Part shown: one piece after another, positions 8,030 through 15,699 of the stretch
How positions within the stretch are numbered: position 1 is the first letter of the stretch
Layout: each line of letters begins with the position of its first letter
Source of the DNA: Alphaproteobacteria bacterium
GTDB taxonomy: Bacteria; Pseudomonadota; Alphaproteobacteria; Caulobacterales; Aquidulcibacteraceae
Reading direction: 5' to 3'
DNA: 42,436 nt
NCBI GenBank assembly: GCA_016124255.1
Contig: WGOB01000002.1
Coordinates: 1 to 42,436, forward strand
The notes under the pieces: generated by a model
The model's input: only the letters and a program-made list of their open reading frames with translations
What the model was told of the DNA's origin: nothing
The model's database searches: none
Program-made: the position numbers and the translations under genes

Positions 8030-8506
8030 CTATTGCGGCTGCTGGTTGCCGCCGACGCAGCGCGCGTCGACGTCGCGGTCGGCGTCGGTCACGCGCTGGC
8101 CGTTGCGCTCATTGAACTCGTTCACTTCAGTGAACCAGGCCCGGCAGGTCTCCAGAAACTGGGCGCGCCCGGCGTTGAATTCGTTGCGCCGCGCAAGCCG
8201 CCGCGCCTGCACTTCCAGCAATTGCTGTTCAAGCTGGCGGTCCTCAGCGATCCGGCAATTGAACACCTGCCGGAACTGCGCATCCCAGGCCTGGATGGCG
8301 GTGTTCGCGGTCTGGACCTGCTCAGCGCGCGCGCGCGCGCCGTTCGGCAGCTCCGGCGGCGAGGGGAACGCGTCGCAGCTCGACGGCGGCGCCGCAGCAA
8401 TTTGTTCGGCGGTCGGGTTGAGCGTGCCGCCGCCGCTATTGTCTTGCGCGTATGCGACGCCGGCCAGCGCCAAGGTCGCCGCCGCAGCGGCCAATGCCAT
8501 TCTCAT
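8030..8506 (-). CDS. Small secreted Cys-containing protein, function unknown
   Basis: Not recognised. A 158-residue protein with a clear signal peptide (MRMALAAAAATLALAGVAYA, cleavage expected before QDN), so periplasmic or exported. The mature part is polar and mostly helical. It has four cysteines (in SSCDAF, FNCRIA, ETCRAW and ARCVGG) that could form two disulfides, and a Gln-rich end. The middle (about 60-130) has heptad-like spacing suggesting a helical hairpin. It precedes the crotonase on the same strand, but 170 bases and the inverted repeat separate them, so an operon is not evident. Confidence 0.7.
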   Translation of the reverse strand: MRMALAAAAATLALAGVAYAQDNSGGGTLNPTAEQIAAAPPSSCDAFPSPPELPNGARARAEQVQTANTAIQAWDAQFRQVFNCRIAEDRQLEQQLLEVQARRLARRNEFNAGRAQFLETCRAWFTEVNEFNERNGQRVTDADRDVDARCVGGNQQPQ

Positions 8507-8797
8507 CGATACCGTCTCCCTGAATCAGCCTTGCGAGACACGAGCCCAGCGATCGTCAGCGATCACGGTCGGGCGAGTGGACGGCCGGCTGCGTCCCTCG
8601 TGCATCGGCCGACACGCCGTTTGGCCGTTCTTTTCGGCCAAAATGCGTTCGCAGCCCGCCCATGCGGACCGTGAGCGGCGACGTTAGAGCAATTTCCGCT
8701 CAAGGGGAGACCGGTAGAGCGGCAGAAATTGCGACCAAGCGGGAATCTACGGCCTGCGGTCCGTTTCCATCAGGTCGCGAAGGGCCTCAGCGGCGCC
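8507..8797. other. Intergenic stretch of 291 bases with hairpins
   Basis: No credible gene is seen between the secreted-protein start and the tonB stop. It contains two nested hairpin units: an inverted repeat between 8689-8701 (GCAATTTCCGCTC) and 8717-8732 (GAGCGGCAGAAATTGC), and the dispersed element described separately at 8727-8780. The promoter of the secreted protein presumably lies in 8510-8600, but no clear -35/-10 pair stands out. Confidence 0.5.
8727..8780. repeat. Dispersed hairpin repeat, copy 1 (REP-like)
   Basis: A roughly 54-base element beginning ATTGCGACCAA and ending in AGGTCGCGA. The ends form an inverted repeat, and the middle contains CGGCCTGCGG. A second copy lies at 24473-24525 with the same ends, the same internal GCCTGCGG block and a similar ATCTA and TCCGAT arrangement. 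Both lie in intergenic DNA just after genes, typical of REP-like palindromic units. Only two copies are in this window, so genome-wide abundance is unknown. Confidence 0.55.
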
Positions 8798-9386
8798 TCA
8801 ATCGAGATTGAACGGCACGCGCATGCGGTACCGCGCCTCAATCGCGGCGCCGTCCCGCATCGCCGGGGCCATGTTGTGGTCGCGCGCGATGGCGAGCGCC
8901 GCCTGGCCGAAGCCCCAACCTTGAGGGGTCTCTTGCGCCACGGCGCAATCGAGCCTGCCGGTGACGCGCACCATGCACTCAAGCTCAACCACGCCCTCGC
9001 GGCCCGCGGTCTCTGCGCGCCGCGGATAATAGCGCCCGAGGTCAGCGGGACGCGCGCGCCAGCGCGGTCGTTCGATCAGCGGCGGCCCGACCGCGCCGAT
9101 GGGCTCGGCCGCGGGCTCGACGATCGGACCCGGCCACGGCGCCGGGGGCGTGTCTGCATCCGGCGTCGGCGGCGCGATCGCCGCCGGCGTCGTCTTCGGC
9201 GTTCGCGGCGCAGGCGGCGGCGGATCAGGGTCTGGCGGCGCGACCGGTTCAGGCCGCAACGCCACCACGGCGTCCGGCGCCCCCCCAGTCGGGCAGATCG
9301 ACAAGCGGCGATTTCGCCAGCAAAGCCAACGCCGCCAGTCCGACCACCACGGCGGTCGCGCCCGTCAGCTTCGACAAGCCGGCCAT
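8798..9386 (-). pseudogene. Energy transducer TonB, second copy, split by a single-base frameshift
   Basis: A TonB-family protein, which would couple the ExbBD motor to outer-membrane transporters, but the frame is broken. Translation from the ATG at 9386 (good GGAGG upstream) gives MAGLSKLTGATAVVVGLAAL, a membrane anchor, up to LVDLPDW. The frame then fails at a run of seven C on the plus strand (9280-9286, seven G in the coding sense). Removing one G joins it exactly to the second frame, which begins APDAVVALRPEP, runs through a Pro-rich linker and ends in a TonB C-terminal domain (YYPRRAETAGREGVVELEC; ending VPFNLD). The result would be about 195 residues. It may be a sequencing error, a slippage switch or a true pseudogene. 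It follows the intact tonB and a terminator, so it may have its own promoter. Confidence 0.75.
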
Positions 9387-9465
9387 GGTCGCCTCCTCAG
9401 ATTGAGGCCTGCGACCGTGCGCCGCATGTATCGTAACGTCAAGCGTATTGCGACTGCGTCGCGGC

Positions 9466-9497
9466 AACAAAAGCGCCGCCGGCTGGACCGGCGGCGC
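9466..9497 (-). terminator. Rho-independent terminator after the exbB-exbD-exbD-tonB operon
   Basis: A perfect ten-base stem GCGCCGCCGG / CCGGCGGCGC (9473-9482 with 9488-9497) with a five-base loop. On the minus strand it is followed directly by TTTTGTT. It lies 30 bases beyond the stop of the intact tonB (9527) and separates that operon from the frameshifted tonB copy. Confidence 0.85.
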
Positions 9498-9526
9498 CTG
9501 GTGTTGGCGTTGACCCTAAGCTCAGC

Positions 9527-10231
9527 TCAGTTGCCGAGCTGCCAGCGCATCGGCACCCGCAGGCGCCCGCCCTCGGACGGCCGCCCGTCTTCCAGCTGCG
9601 GCGCGATCCGGAACCGGCGCGAGGCGCGGATCGAGGCTTCCCCGAAGCCCCAGCCCGACGGCTCTTCCGACGCCACCGTGCACGAAATCCGACCGTTGGC
9701 GGCGACGACGCAATCCAGCACCACGCGCCCTTCGCGCTCGGCTTGCGCGGCGCGACGGGGGTAGAGGTCCGCGAAGTCGCGGCCGCTTGGACGTTCGAGC
9801 CAGCGCGGATTGGTGATCACGGACGGCGCCGGCGGCGCCGGCGGCGCGGGCGGCGGCGGGGGATCGAGCGTCACCGGCAGCGGCGTGGGCGTCGGCGGCG
9901 CATCCGTGTTCGGATTGGGCGGCGACATCATCGGCGGCGGCGGGGGCGGCGGCTGATCGGGCGGCGGCGGCGGCGGCGGCGGCGGCTCCTCGATCTCGAC
10001 CTCGGCCTTGATCGCGGTCACGTCCTTGAAGATGTCGCTGACGGCCGAGAACTTCCCGGTGACGGCGACATAGACGATGCCGGCGCAGATCAGCGCCGCG
10101 AGCCCCATCGAGATGAGCCGCAGCTGCACCATGCCGGAGCCCGGCGTGCCGGGGATGTGGTCATCCGGCCGCGGAGATGGCGGGCGCGGCTGCGCGGGGG
10201 GCGGAGGCGCGGTAGGGGATTGGGTGACCAT
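9527..10231 (-). CDS. tonB: Energy transducer TonB
   Basis: Periplasm-spanning TonB protein, 234 residues, that transmits the proton motive force from ExbBD to TonB-dependent receptors. A cytoplasmic Pro-rich N-terminus of about 37 residues is followed by one membrane helix (about 38-58), then a long Pro-rich periplasmic linker (about 80-140, including runs of nine and seven Pro). The TonB C-terminal domain (about 145-234) contains DFADLYPRRAAQAEREGRVV and a conserved VASEEPSGWGFGEA segment. The extended N-terminus before the helix is longer than in enterobacterial TonB. Its start codon directly abuts the exbD stop (10232), so it is translated with the motor genes. Confidence 0.93.
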   Translation of the reverse strand: MVTQSPTAPPPPAQPRPPSPRPDDHIPGTPGSGMVQLRLISMGLAALICAGIVYVAVTGKFSAVSDIFKDVTAIKAEVEIEEPPPPPPPPPDQPPPPPPPMMSPPNPNTDAPPTPTPLPVTLDPPPPPAPPAPPAPSVITNPRWLERPSGRDFADLYPRRAAQAEREGRVVLDCVVAANGRISCTVASEEPSGWGFGEASIRASRRFRIAPQLEDGRPSEGGRLRVPMRWQLGN

Positions 10232-10699
10232 CTACGAAACCTGCTCAGCGAAGATGCCGACCTTGGCGAAGCCCTCTTCCTTGAGCCTGCTCATCACGGT
10301 GACCACCTCGTTGTAGGCGGCGTCGTGATCGGCGCGGATGAAGATCAGCGCGTCGGCATAGTAGCGCTGCGGCGGCAGCGCATAATTGTTGATCGACACG
10401 CGTTCGAGCACCGTGTCGGACAGCCCCTCGATCGTGGTCGCTTCGCCGTCCACGTAAAGGAAAATGCGCCCGCCCTCGTCCTCGATCTGCACGAAGGTCG
10501 GGTTGCGTCCTTCCAGGGGGATCGCGATCGGGTTCGGCGGCGGAAGATCGACGCGGACATCGACTGTCGGCGTCGGCGCCGTCACCATGAAGATGATCAG
10601 CAGCACGAGCATGATGTCGATGAACGGGATGACGTTCGGGTCGACGACGGGCTGGGTGTCCCGCTTGCCGCCGCCGCCCGTGGAGATTTTGCCTGCCAT
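10232..10699 (-). CDS. exbD: Biopolymer transporter ExbD, second copy
   Basis: ExbD/TolR family subunit, 155 residues. A short cytoplasmic N-terminus leads to the single membrane helix in DPNVIPFIDIMLVLLIIFMV (about 20-42). The Asp of PFID is the conserved proton-carrying residue. The periplasmic domain follows, with the usual LPPPNP and ALIFIRADHDAAYNEVVTVM segments. Start ATG at 10699; the stop abuts the tonB start. It is the second of two different exbD genes in the cluster and differs mainly in the periplasmic domain. Confidence 0.94.
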   Translation of the reverse strand: MAGKISTGGGGKRDTQPVVDPNVIPFIDIMLVLLIIFMVTAPTPTVDVRVDLPPPNPIAIPLEGRNPTFVQIEDEGGRIFLYVDGEATTIEGLSDTVLERVSINNYALPPQRYYADALIFIRADHDAAYNEVVTVMSRLKEEGFAKVGIFAEQVS

Positions 10700-10716
10700 G
10701 GTTCACGCGCCTCCCG

Positions 10717-11199
10717 TCAGCGTCGCCGGTCTTCGGCGACGAGGGACACCTTGGTGAACCCTTCGTAGTTCAAGGTGTTCATCACCTGCAGAACGTTGCG
10801 ATACTTTGTACCGCCCTCCGCTCGGATGTAGATCGGCGTTTCCAACAAGGCTTGGCGGTCGCCCTTTGCGTCCGGCGTGTTGGCGTTGACGGCGATGTAA
10901 GTCAGCCGGCCAAGGTCAGCTAACGCGACCTGATCGTTCATCACGTAGACGCCGACATTGCCGTTCTTGTCGTCCGTGATCGAAACCCAGGTCGGCTTGC
11001 CGGGGCGCTTGGTGGGCGCGATCCGGGAGTCCGGCATGTCCACCGTCACGTCCACCGTGGCGATCGGGGCCGCGATCATAAAGATGATCAGGAGAACGAG
11101 CATCACGTCGATGAACGGGATGACGTTCGGGTCCGAGTTGACGTCCAGGCGGCCGCGCTTGCCGGCGCCGTGTCCTGGAGCTGATACTTTTCCCGCCAT
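10717..11199 (-). CDS. exbD: Biopolymer transporter ExbD, first copy
   Basis: ExbD/TolR family subunit, 160 residues. The membrane helix lies in DPNVIPFIDVMLVLLIIFMI (about 23-45), again with the conserved Asp. The periplasmic domain has VDMPDSRIAPTKRPGKPTWV and TPIYIRAEGGTKYRNVLQVM. Two ExbD paralogues beside one ExbB is a common alphaproteobacterial and xanthomonad arrangement, where the copies can be needed for different substrates. It lies 29 bases after exbB and 17 bases before the next exbD, so it is in the same transcript. Confidence 0.94.
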   Translation of the reverse strand: MAGKVSAPGHGAGKRGRLDVNSDPNVIPFIDVMLVLLIIFMIAAPIATVDVTVDMPDSRIAPTKRPGKPTWVSITDDKNGNVGVYVMNDQVALADLGRLTYIAVNANTPDAKGDRQALLETPIYIRAEGGTKYRNVLQVMNTLNYEGFTKVSLVAEDRRR

Positions 11200-11228
11200 G
11201 AGGGCGATCCTCCGCTAGCGAGATTGCT

Positions 11229-12092
11229 TCAACCGGCGCGCCGATCCATGTCGCGGGACACAAGCGCGACGAACTCCGCGAGGAAGTCCTCCATCTTGTT
11301 GCCCTGCTTCGAGATCTGCTTGGCGGAGAAGTTGTAGATCAGCACCGCCGGGATGGCGGCGGCGAGACCGGCCGCGGTGGCGACGAGCGCGCCGGCGATG
11401 CCGGGGGCGACGACGGCCAGCGAGGTGGGCTGGGTCTTCGCGATGCCGACGAAGGCGACCATGATGCCCCACACCGTGCCGAACAGACCGATGAACGGCG
11501 CGTTGGCGCCGATCGAGGCGAGGAAGGTCATGTTCGAGCCGAGATCCTCAAGGTGCTCGTTCTGGCGGATGGTCATCGCGGAGGCGACGCGCTGCATGGT
11601 GTGGTCGCGCGCGTCGCGCATCGTGTAGAGGCCGAGATCCTGGGTGCGGCGGACTTCGGCCATGCCGGCGTCGAACATCGAGCGGATGCCGGATTGCGGC
11701 AGCTTGCGGACGATGGCTTCGGCCTCTTCCACCGAGTTCGCTTTGCGGAACGCGGTGAGGAATTCCTTGGTCTGGCGCGCCGTCTTGCGCATCACGTAGA
11801 TCTTCTCGAACAGCAGCGCGACCGCGTAGATCGTGCAGAGCCCGAGGATGATCAGCACGCCGAGCTCGACGGCGTTCAAGTGGCGCAGAAGCTCGAGCAT
11901 CGAGACTTCGGTGGCGCCGCTGTCGGCGGCTTGCTGGGCGAGCCCCGCTTCCTTCGCCGCATCGATCTGGGCCTGGGAGAGCGACGGCGCTGCGGGCGCG
12001 GCCGGCGTGGTCGCGGCTTCGCCTTCAGCCGGCTGCTCGCCCGCCCCGGTCTGAGCCGCAATGGTCAAGATCGAATACATCAAAGCGTTCAT
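11229..12092 (-). CDS. exbB: TonB-system motor protein ExbB (MotA/TolQ/ExbB proton channel)
   Basis: ExbB-type proton channel subunit, 287 residues, forming the inner-membrane motor with ExbD and TonB. The N-terminus has a possible signal-like segment followed by an Ala/Pro/Glu-rich periplasmic stretch (about 17-60), longer than in TolQ. Three membrane helices follow: [20 protein letters not shown], then a pair in the MotA/ExbB domain (about 190-260) with [19 protein letters not shown] and [20 protein letters not shown], the hallmark motifs of the family. Start ATG at 12092. First gene of exbB-exbD-exbD-tonB. The upstream region holds a ten-base palindrome but no convincing Fur box. Confidence 0.94.
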   Translation of the reverse strand: MNALMYSILTIAAQTGAGEQPAEGEAATTPAAPAAPSLSQAQIDAAKEAGLAQQAADSGATEVSMLELLRHLNAVELGVLIILGLCTIYAVALLFEKIYVMRKTARQTKEFLTAFRKANSVEEAEAIVRKLPQSGIRSMFDAGMAEVRRTQDLGLYTMRDARDHTMQRVASAMTIRQNEHLEDLGSNMTFLASIGANAPFIGLFGTVWGIMVAFVGIAKTQPTSLAVVAPGIAGALVATAAGLAAAIPAVLIYNFSAKQISKQGNKMEDFLAEFVALVSRDMDRRAG

Positions 12093-12458
12093 GGCCTACC
12101 CTCTGCACCCTGTCCTTTATTGCCTGTCCTCACGCGCCGATTTTTTCTAGCGCGCTAATGCGTATGATTTACGGCGATTGCGGCTGCCTGCCTTGGAACC
12201 TCACGTGCACGCGGGGCGGGCGGCTCGCGGCGTGCGGCGCCGCAGCAAACCCTCCCCATGTCGATCCCCGAACGCCCTCTCGGGTCTTATTCGGTTCACA
12301 GTTTGCGCAGCGTCTAAAATTTCGGAAATGGGGATATTGTCAATGGCAAGTCCGCAGTCGACGATCTACGGCGAGCGTGCGCCCCCCGCGGCGGTCGTCT
12401 CAGCTAAAGCAGGCGCTTCAGTCAAGCAAGTTCGCCGAAAGATGGGAGAAAACGCCAC
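12093..12458. other. Divergent intergenic region between exbB and the acyl-CoA ligase
   Basis: A 366-base region with no supported gene. It should contain both promoters. Near exbB there is a perfect palindrome TAGCGCGCTA (12148-12157) beside a run of six T, and around 12290-12320 there is an AT-richer patch including TCTAAAATTTCGG. Short open frames in this stretch have no ribosome binding site or protein-like composition. No clear TGCAA-type Fur or zinc-regulator site was found. Confidence 0.5.
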
Positions 12459-14003
12459 GTGCACCCCAGCGCACACGCACGCTCCGCCCCCACGCGCCCT
12501 GCAATCATCATGGCCGACACCGGCGAGACGATCACTTACGAAGAATTGAACGCGCGCTCGAACCAGGCCGCACACCTGTTCCGGGCCGAAGGCGCGCGTA
12601 CCGGCGACTGCATCGCCATCCTGATGACCAACCTGCCCGCCTATTTCGAACTGGCGTGGGGCGCGCAGCGTTCGGGGCTCTACTACGTCTGCATCTCGTC
12701 AAAATTCACCGCCGAGGAAGCCGCCTACGTCCTGGGCGACAGCGGCGCCAAAGTTCTTATGATCTCAGCCGATCTTGCCCCGCTGGCGCGCGAGATCGCG
12801 GCGATGAAGCCGGCGCTGAGCGTCATCGTCGTCGGCGGCCCTGCTGACGGGTTTCGCGCCTACGAAACACTGCGCGACGCTCTCCCGCCGACCCCCATCG
12901 CCGATGAATCCGCGGGCGCGGATCTGCTCTATTCGTCCGGCACGACCGGCCGTCCCAAGGGGGTGAAGGCGCCGTTGCCGGGCGGGCCTCCCGATGCGCC
13001 AAGCCCGCTCCTGGCCCTCGTCACCGGCTTCTTCGGCCTCGCCGAAGACAGCGTCTATTTGTCGCCCGCGCCGCTTTACCATGCAGCGCCGCTGCGCTGG
13101 TGCATGGCCGTGCATCGCATCGGCGCAACGACGGTCATCATGCCGAAGTTCGAGCCGGAAGCGTATCTGCAGGCGGTGGAGCGCTATCGCGCGACCGACA
13201 CCCAGGTCGTCCCCACGATGTTCGTCCGCATGCTGAAATTGCCGGAGGAAGCGCGCCTTCGCTACGATTGCGCGAGCCTGCGCTCGGTGATCCACGCGGC
13301 TGCGCCATGCCCGATCCCGATCAAGGAGCAGATGATCGCGTGGTGGGGGCCGGTCATCAAGGAATACTATGCCGGGACCGAGGGGAACGGCTTCTGCGCG
13401 CTGAACGCGGAAGAATGGCTGCGCAAGAAGGGCTCGGTCGGGCGTGCGCTGCTCGGGATCGTGCACGTCTGCGACGAGGCGGGCCAGGAGCTCCCCATCG
13501 GCGAGGACGGCGTCATTTATTTCGAAGGCGCCACCGCCTTCGAATACCACAACGACCCGAAGAAGACCGCCGACAGCCGCCACCCCGCGCATCCCGACTG
13601 GTCCACGCTCGGCGACATCGGCCACATCGACGCCGACGGCTATGTCTTCCTGACCGACCGCAAGGCCTACATGATCATTTCCGGCGGGGTGAACATTTAC
13701 CCGCAGGAAGTCGAGAACCTGCTGGTCACCCACCCCAAGGTCGCCGACGCCGCCGTCTTCGGCGTCCCCAACGAGGATTTCGGCGAGGAGGTGAAGGCCG
13801 TCATCCAGCCCCTCGATTGGGCGGACGCCGGGCCCGAATTTGAGGCCGAACTGATCGGCTTCTGCCGCGCCCATCTCAGCCATGTGAAATGTCCCCGCAG
13901 CGTGGATTTCCTCGCCGAACTTCCGCGCCATCCAACCGGCAAGCTCTATAAGCGGCTCCTGCGCGACCGCTATTGGGGCGACCGCACCAGCCGGATCGTG
14001 TGA
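12459..14003 (+). CDS. AMP-dependent acyl-CoA synthetase (fatty acid--CoA ligase family)
   Basis: ANL-superfamily ligase, 514 residues, which activates a carboxylic acid as acyl-AMP and then acyl-CoA. The P-loop SSGTTGRPKG is at about 159-168, YYAGTEGNG takes the A5 position, STLGDIGHIDADGYVFLTDR holds the ATP-ribose Asp and hinge, and PTGKLYKR near the end carries the catalytic Lys. The GTG at 12459 is taken as start: GGGAGA lies nine bases upstream, and the resulting MHPSAHA opening is the usual beginning of this subgroup, while the next ATG (codon 18) would cut into the first motif. The likely substrate is a medium or long-chain acid; it cannot be narrowed. Confidence 0.9.
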   Translation: MHPSAHARSAPTRPAIIMADTGETITYEELNARSNQAAHLFRAEGARTGDCIAILMTNLPAYFELAWGAQRSGLYYVCISSKFTAEEAAYVLGDSGAKVLMISADLAPLAREIAAMKPALSVIVVGGPADGFRAYETLRDALPPTPIADESAGADLLYSSGTTGRPKGVKAPLPGGPPDAPSPLLALVTGFFGLAEDSVYLSPAPLYHAAPLRWCMAVHRIGATTVIMPKFEPEAYLQAVERYRATDTQVVPTMFVRMLKLPEEARLRYDCASLRSVIHAAAPCPIPIKEQMIAWWGPVIKEYYAGTEGNGFCALNAEEWLRKKGSVGRALLGIVHVCDEAGQELPIGEDGVIYFEGATAFEYHNDPKKTADSRHPAHPDWSTLGDIGHIDADGYVFLTDRKAYMIISGGVNIYPQEVENLLVTHPKVADAAVFGVPNEDFGEEVKAVIQPLDWADAGPEFEAELIGFCRAHLSHVKCPRSVDFLAELPRHPTGKLYKRLLRDRYWGDRTSRIV

Positions 14004-14010
14004 GGCGGCC

Positions 14011-14241
14011 ATGGCGATGGAGGCCCAGGAAATCGAAACGCTGCTCCGCGCCGCCTTCCCGGACGCGGAGATCCAGGTGATCGACCTGGCCGGCGATGGC
14101 GATCACTATAAGGCGGTGGTCCGCTCCGCCGCCTTCGTCGGCAAGAGCCGCGTCGCGCAGCACCAGGCTGTCTACGCCGCCCTCCAGGGCCGGATGGGCG
14201 GCGCGCTCCACGCCCTCGCCCTGGAAACCGGCCCCAAATGA
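14011..14241 (+). CDS. bolA: BolA family protein
   Basis: A 76-residue BolA/IbaG-type protein, which with CGFS glutaredoxins forms [2Fe-2S]-bridged complexes used in iron-sulfur handling. The family core is visible as ALLRAAFPDAEIQVIDLAGD (with ETL at the beginning) followed by DHYKAVVRSAAFVGKSRVAQ and HQAVYAALQGRMGGALHAL, including the conserved His of the RxxxHQxVY segment. The gene starts seven bases after the ligase stop. Its end overlaps the next start, and the monothiol glutaredoxin gene lies 550 bases further on the same strand, a widely conserved pairing. Confidence 0.93.
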   Translation: MAMEAQEIETLLRAAFPDAEIQVIDLAGDGDHYKAVVRSAAFVGKSRVAQHQAVYAALQGRMGGALHALALETGPK

Positions 14242-14722
14242 GGACCCTCGTGGCCGCTATCGCGCTCGTCGCGCTCGCGGCGCTGCCGGCCGCGGCGCAG
14301 ACCGTCGCCATCCACGGCCTGTCCGGCGAAGTCGTGGAATACGACGCCGCCGCGTCAGACGTCCCACGCCAGACGCTGCAAGTGACCCAGCAGGGAACCG
14401 AACGCGTCTACGAAGGCGCGCCGCTCGCCGCGCTCCTGGCGCTGGTCGAGGCGCCCCTCGGCACGGCGCTCCGCGGCGACGCGCTTACGCTTGTGGTCCT
14501 CGTCCGCTGCGCCGACGGCTACGAAGTCGCCATCGCCCTCGCCGACATGGATCCGGCCATGACCGGGCGCACCACGCTCCTGGCCGACCGCGTCGACGCC
14601 GCCGCCCTGGGGCAAGAAGACGGGCCCTACCGCCTCGTCATCGCCGCGACCAGCGCCCCGCCCGGTCGGCGCGGATGGTCGTCTCCATCCACCTTCTTCG
14701 CGTCGCCTTGCCGCCGCCCTGA
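14238..14722 (+). pseudogene. Exported molybdopterin-oxidoreductase-like small protein with a frameshift near its end
   Basis: The ATG at 14238 overlaps the bolA stop. The product has a signal peptide (MRTLVAAIALVALAALPAAA) and a compact domain with VYEGAPLAALLALVEAPLG, LVVLVRCADGYEVAIALADM and GPYRLVIAA. This is the pattern of small periplasmic proteins related to the molybdopterin-binding (SUOX-like) fold, although no cofactor Cys is evident. After VIAA (14648) the frame runs into low-quality sequence. Adding one base there continues it in the neighbouring frame as DQRPARSARMVVSIHLLRVA to a TGA at 14720-14722, the expected end for this family. The open frame read literally would instead run to 14855, inside grxD. 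So either one base is missing from the sequence or the gene is recently broken. Confidence 0.65.
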
Positions 14723-14788
14723 GAACGCCCGCCTTGCGCGCCCCGCCGGCGCGTCTTACGTCCGAAGGCGCACCTGGAGCCTGCCCCG

Positions 14789-15121
14789 ATGTCCGACGCC
14801 GCCCATGACGCCATCCGCCAAACCATCGCCGAGCACGACGTCGTCCTCTTCATGAAGGGCGTCGCCGCGGCGCCTCAGTGCGGGTTTTCGGCGCTGGTCG
14901 TACGGGTGCTGGACCATCTCGGCGTCGACTTCGCCGACGTGAACGTGCTCGCCGATCCCGAACTGCGCGAAGGCGTCAAATCGTTCACCAATTGGCCGAC
15001 GATCCCGCAGCTCTACGTGAAGGGCGAGTTCGTCGGCGGCTGCGACATCATCCGCGAGATGTTCGAGACCGGCGAGCTGCGCCAGCTCCTGGCCGAGAAG
15101 GGCGTGCTCGAAGCCGCCTGA
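14789..15121 (+). CDS. grxD: Monothiol glutaredoxin, CGFS type (Grx4/GrxD family)
   Basis: A 110-residue monothiol glutaredoxin that binds a [2Fe-2S] cluster with glutathione and passes it on, or acts together with BolA. The active-site motif CGFS is at residues 31-34 within [15 protein letters not shown]. Other family marks are FMKGV (22-24 with the conserved Lys), [20 protein letters not shown] (cis-Pro and glutathione-binding GGCD) and the terminal helix. Length is normal. The start ATG at 14789 follows CCCG, with no strong ribosome binding site, and the literal downstream part of the frameshifted gene overlaps it in another frame, which supports that gene ending at 14722. Confidence 0.95.
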   Translation: MSDAAHDAIRQTIAEHDVVLFMKGVAAAPQCGFSALVVRVLDHLGVDFADVNVLADPELREGVKSFTNWPTIPQLYVKGEFVGGCDIIREMFETGELRQLLAEKGVLEAA

Positions 15122-15157
15122 CGCCGTTAGCGTCGTTTCAATCAATGTGCGCGATGG

Positions 15158-15685
15158 GTGGCTGGCTCAATCCTGCCGTTCACGCGGCTCATTGCATTTG
15201 GAACTTCGCCGGTGCCCATCGTCGAGCGTCAGTCCGCGCGCCAACACCTGAACGCCGTTCAGATGTCCGGCGCGATCGCCCTATCAGAAATCCGCGCCCA
15301 CAACGATGATCGCCTGCGCGATCGCGCAACCTTGACCGCCGACGCCGTCTACCACCTGCCGCGCAACGCGCATTTCACCGACCTGACGATCGAAGCGCTC
15401 GATGCGCATCGGGCGCGGCTGCGCCGGCAATTGGAGGCGGCGAAGCTGCCGTTGATCCGCCGCACCGCCTGGCTGTGCGAGAGCCGCGCGGCGCTGCCGT
15501 TCGTCCAGCACTTCCTCAGCCAGCGCGGTCCCGATGACGGGCTCTTCGCCGCAGCGCGGCTGACGCACTCGCTGTCGGAGGCCGCCGATTGGCTCATGAC
15601 CTCCGTCGCCGACATCGAAGCCACGCTTGCGACAGGGCGCATTCTCGCCCGCTTCGATCACGCAGCGCCCGCCCCTTCCGCGTGA
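15158..15685 (+). CDS. Hypothetical protein
   Basis: Not recognised. The open frame gives 175 residues from the GTG at 15158, or about 140 from the ATG at 15263 (MSGAIALSEIRAHND). Neither start has a strong ribosome binding site, and the first 35 residues look less protein-like than the rest. The body is helical and charged, with LTIEALDAHRARLRRQLEAA, PLIRRTAWLCESRAALPFVQ and HSLSEAADWLMTSVADIEAT. No signal peptide or membrane helix is seen. Codon use matches the neighbours, which supports it being real. It ends 15 bases from the convergent protease gene. Confidence 0.55.
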   Translation: MAGSILPFTRLIAFGTSPVPIVERQSARQHLNAVQMSGAIALSEIRAHNDDRLRDRATLTADAVYHLPRNAHFTDLTIEALDAHRARLRRQLEAAKLPLIRRTAWLCESRAALPFVQHFLSQRGPDDGLFAAARLTHSLSEAADWLMTSVADIEATLATGRILARFDHAAPAPSA

Positions 15686-15699
15686 TGACGTCCGCGTAG

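Noticed and set aside
9900-9990. Pro-coding GGC-type repeats in tonB as a tandem repeat array or CRISPR
   Set aside because: They are the in-frame poly-proline linker of TonB; no spaced repeats exist.
12158-12549. Small open frames between exbB and the acyl-CoA ligase
   Set aside because: No ribosome binding site and shadow-like composition; the ligase start at 12459 lies within them in a different frame.
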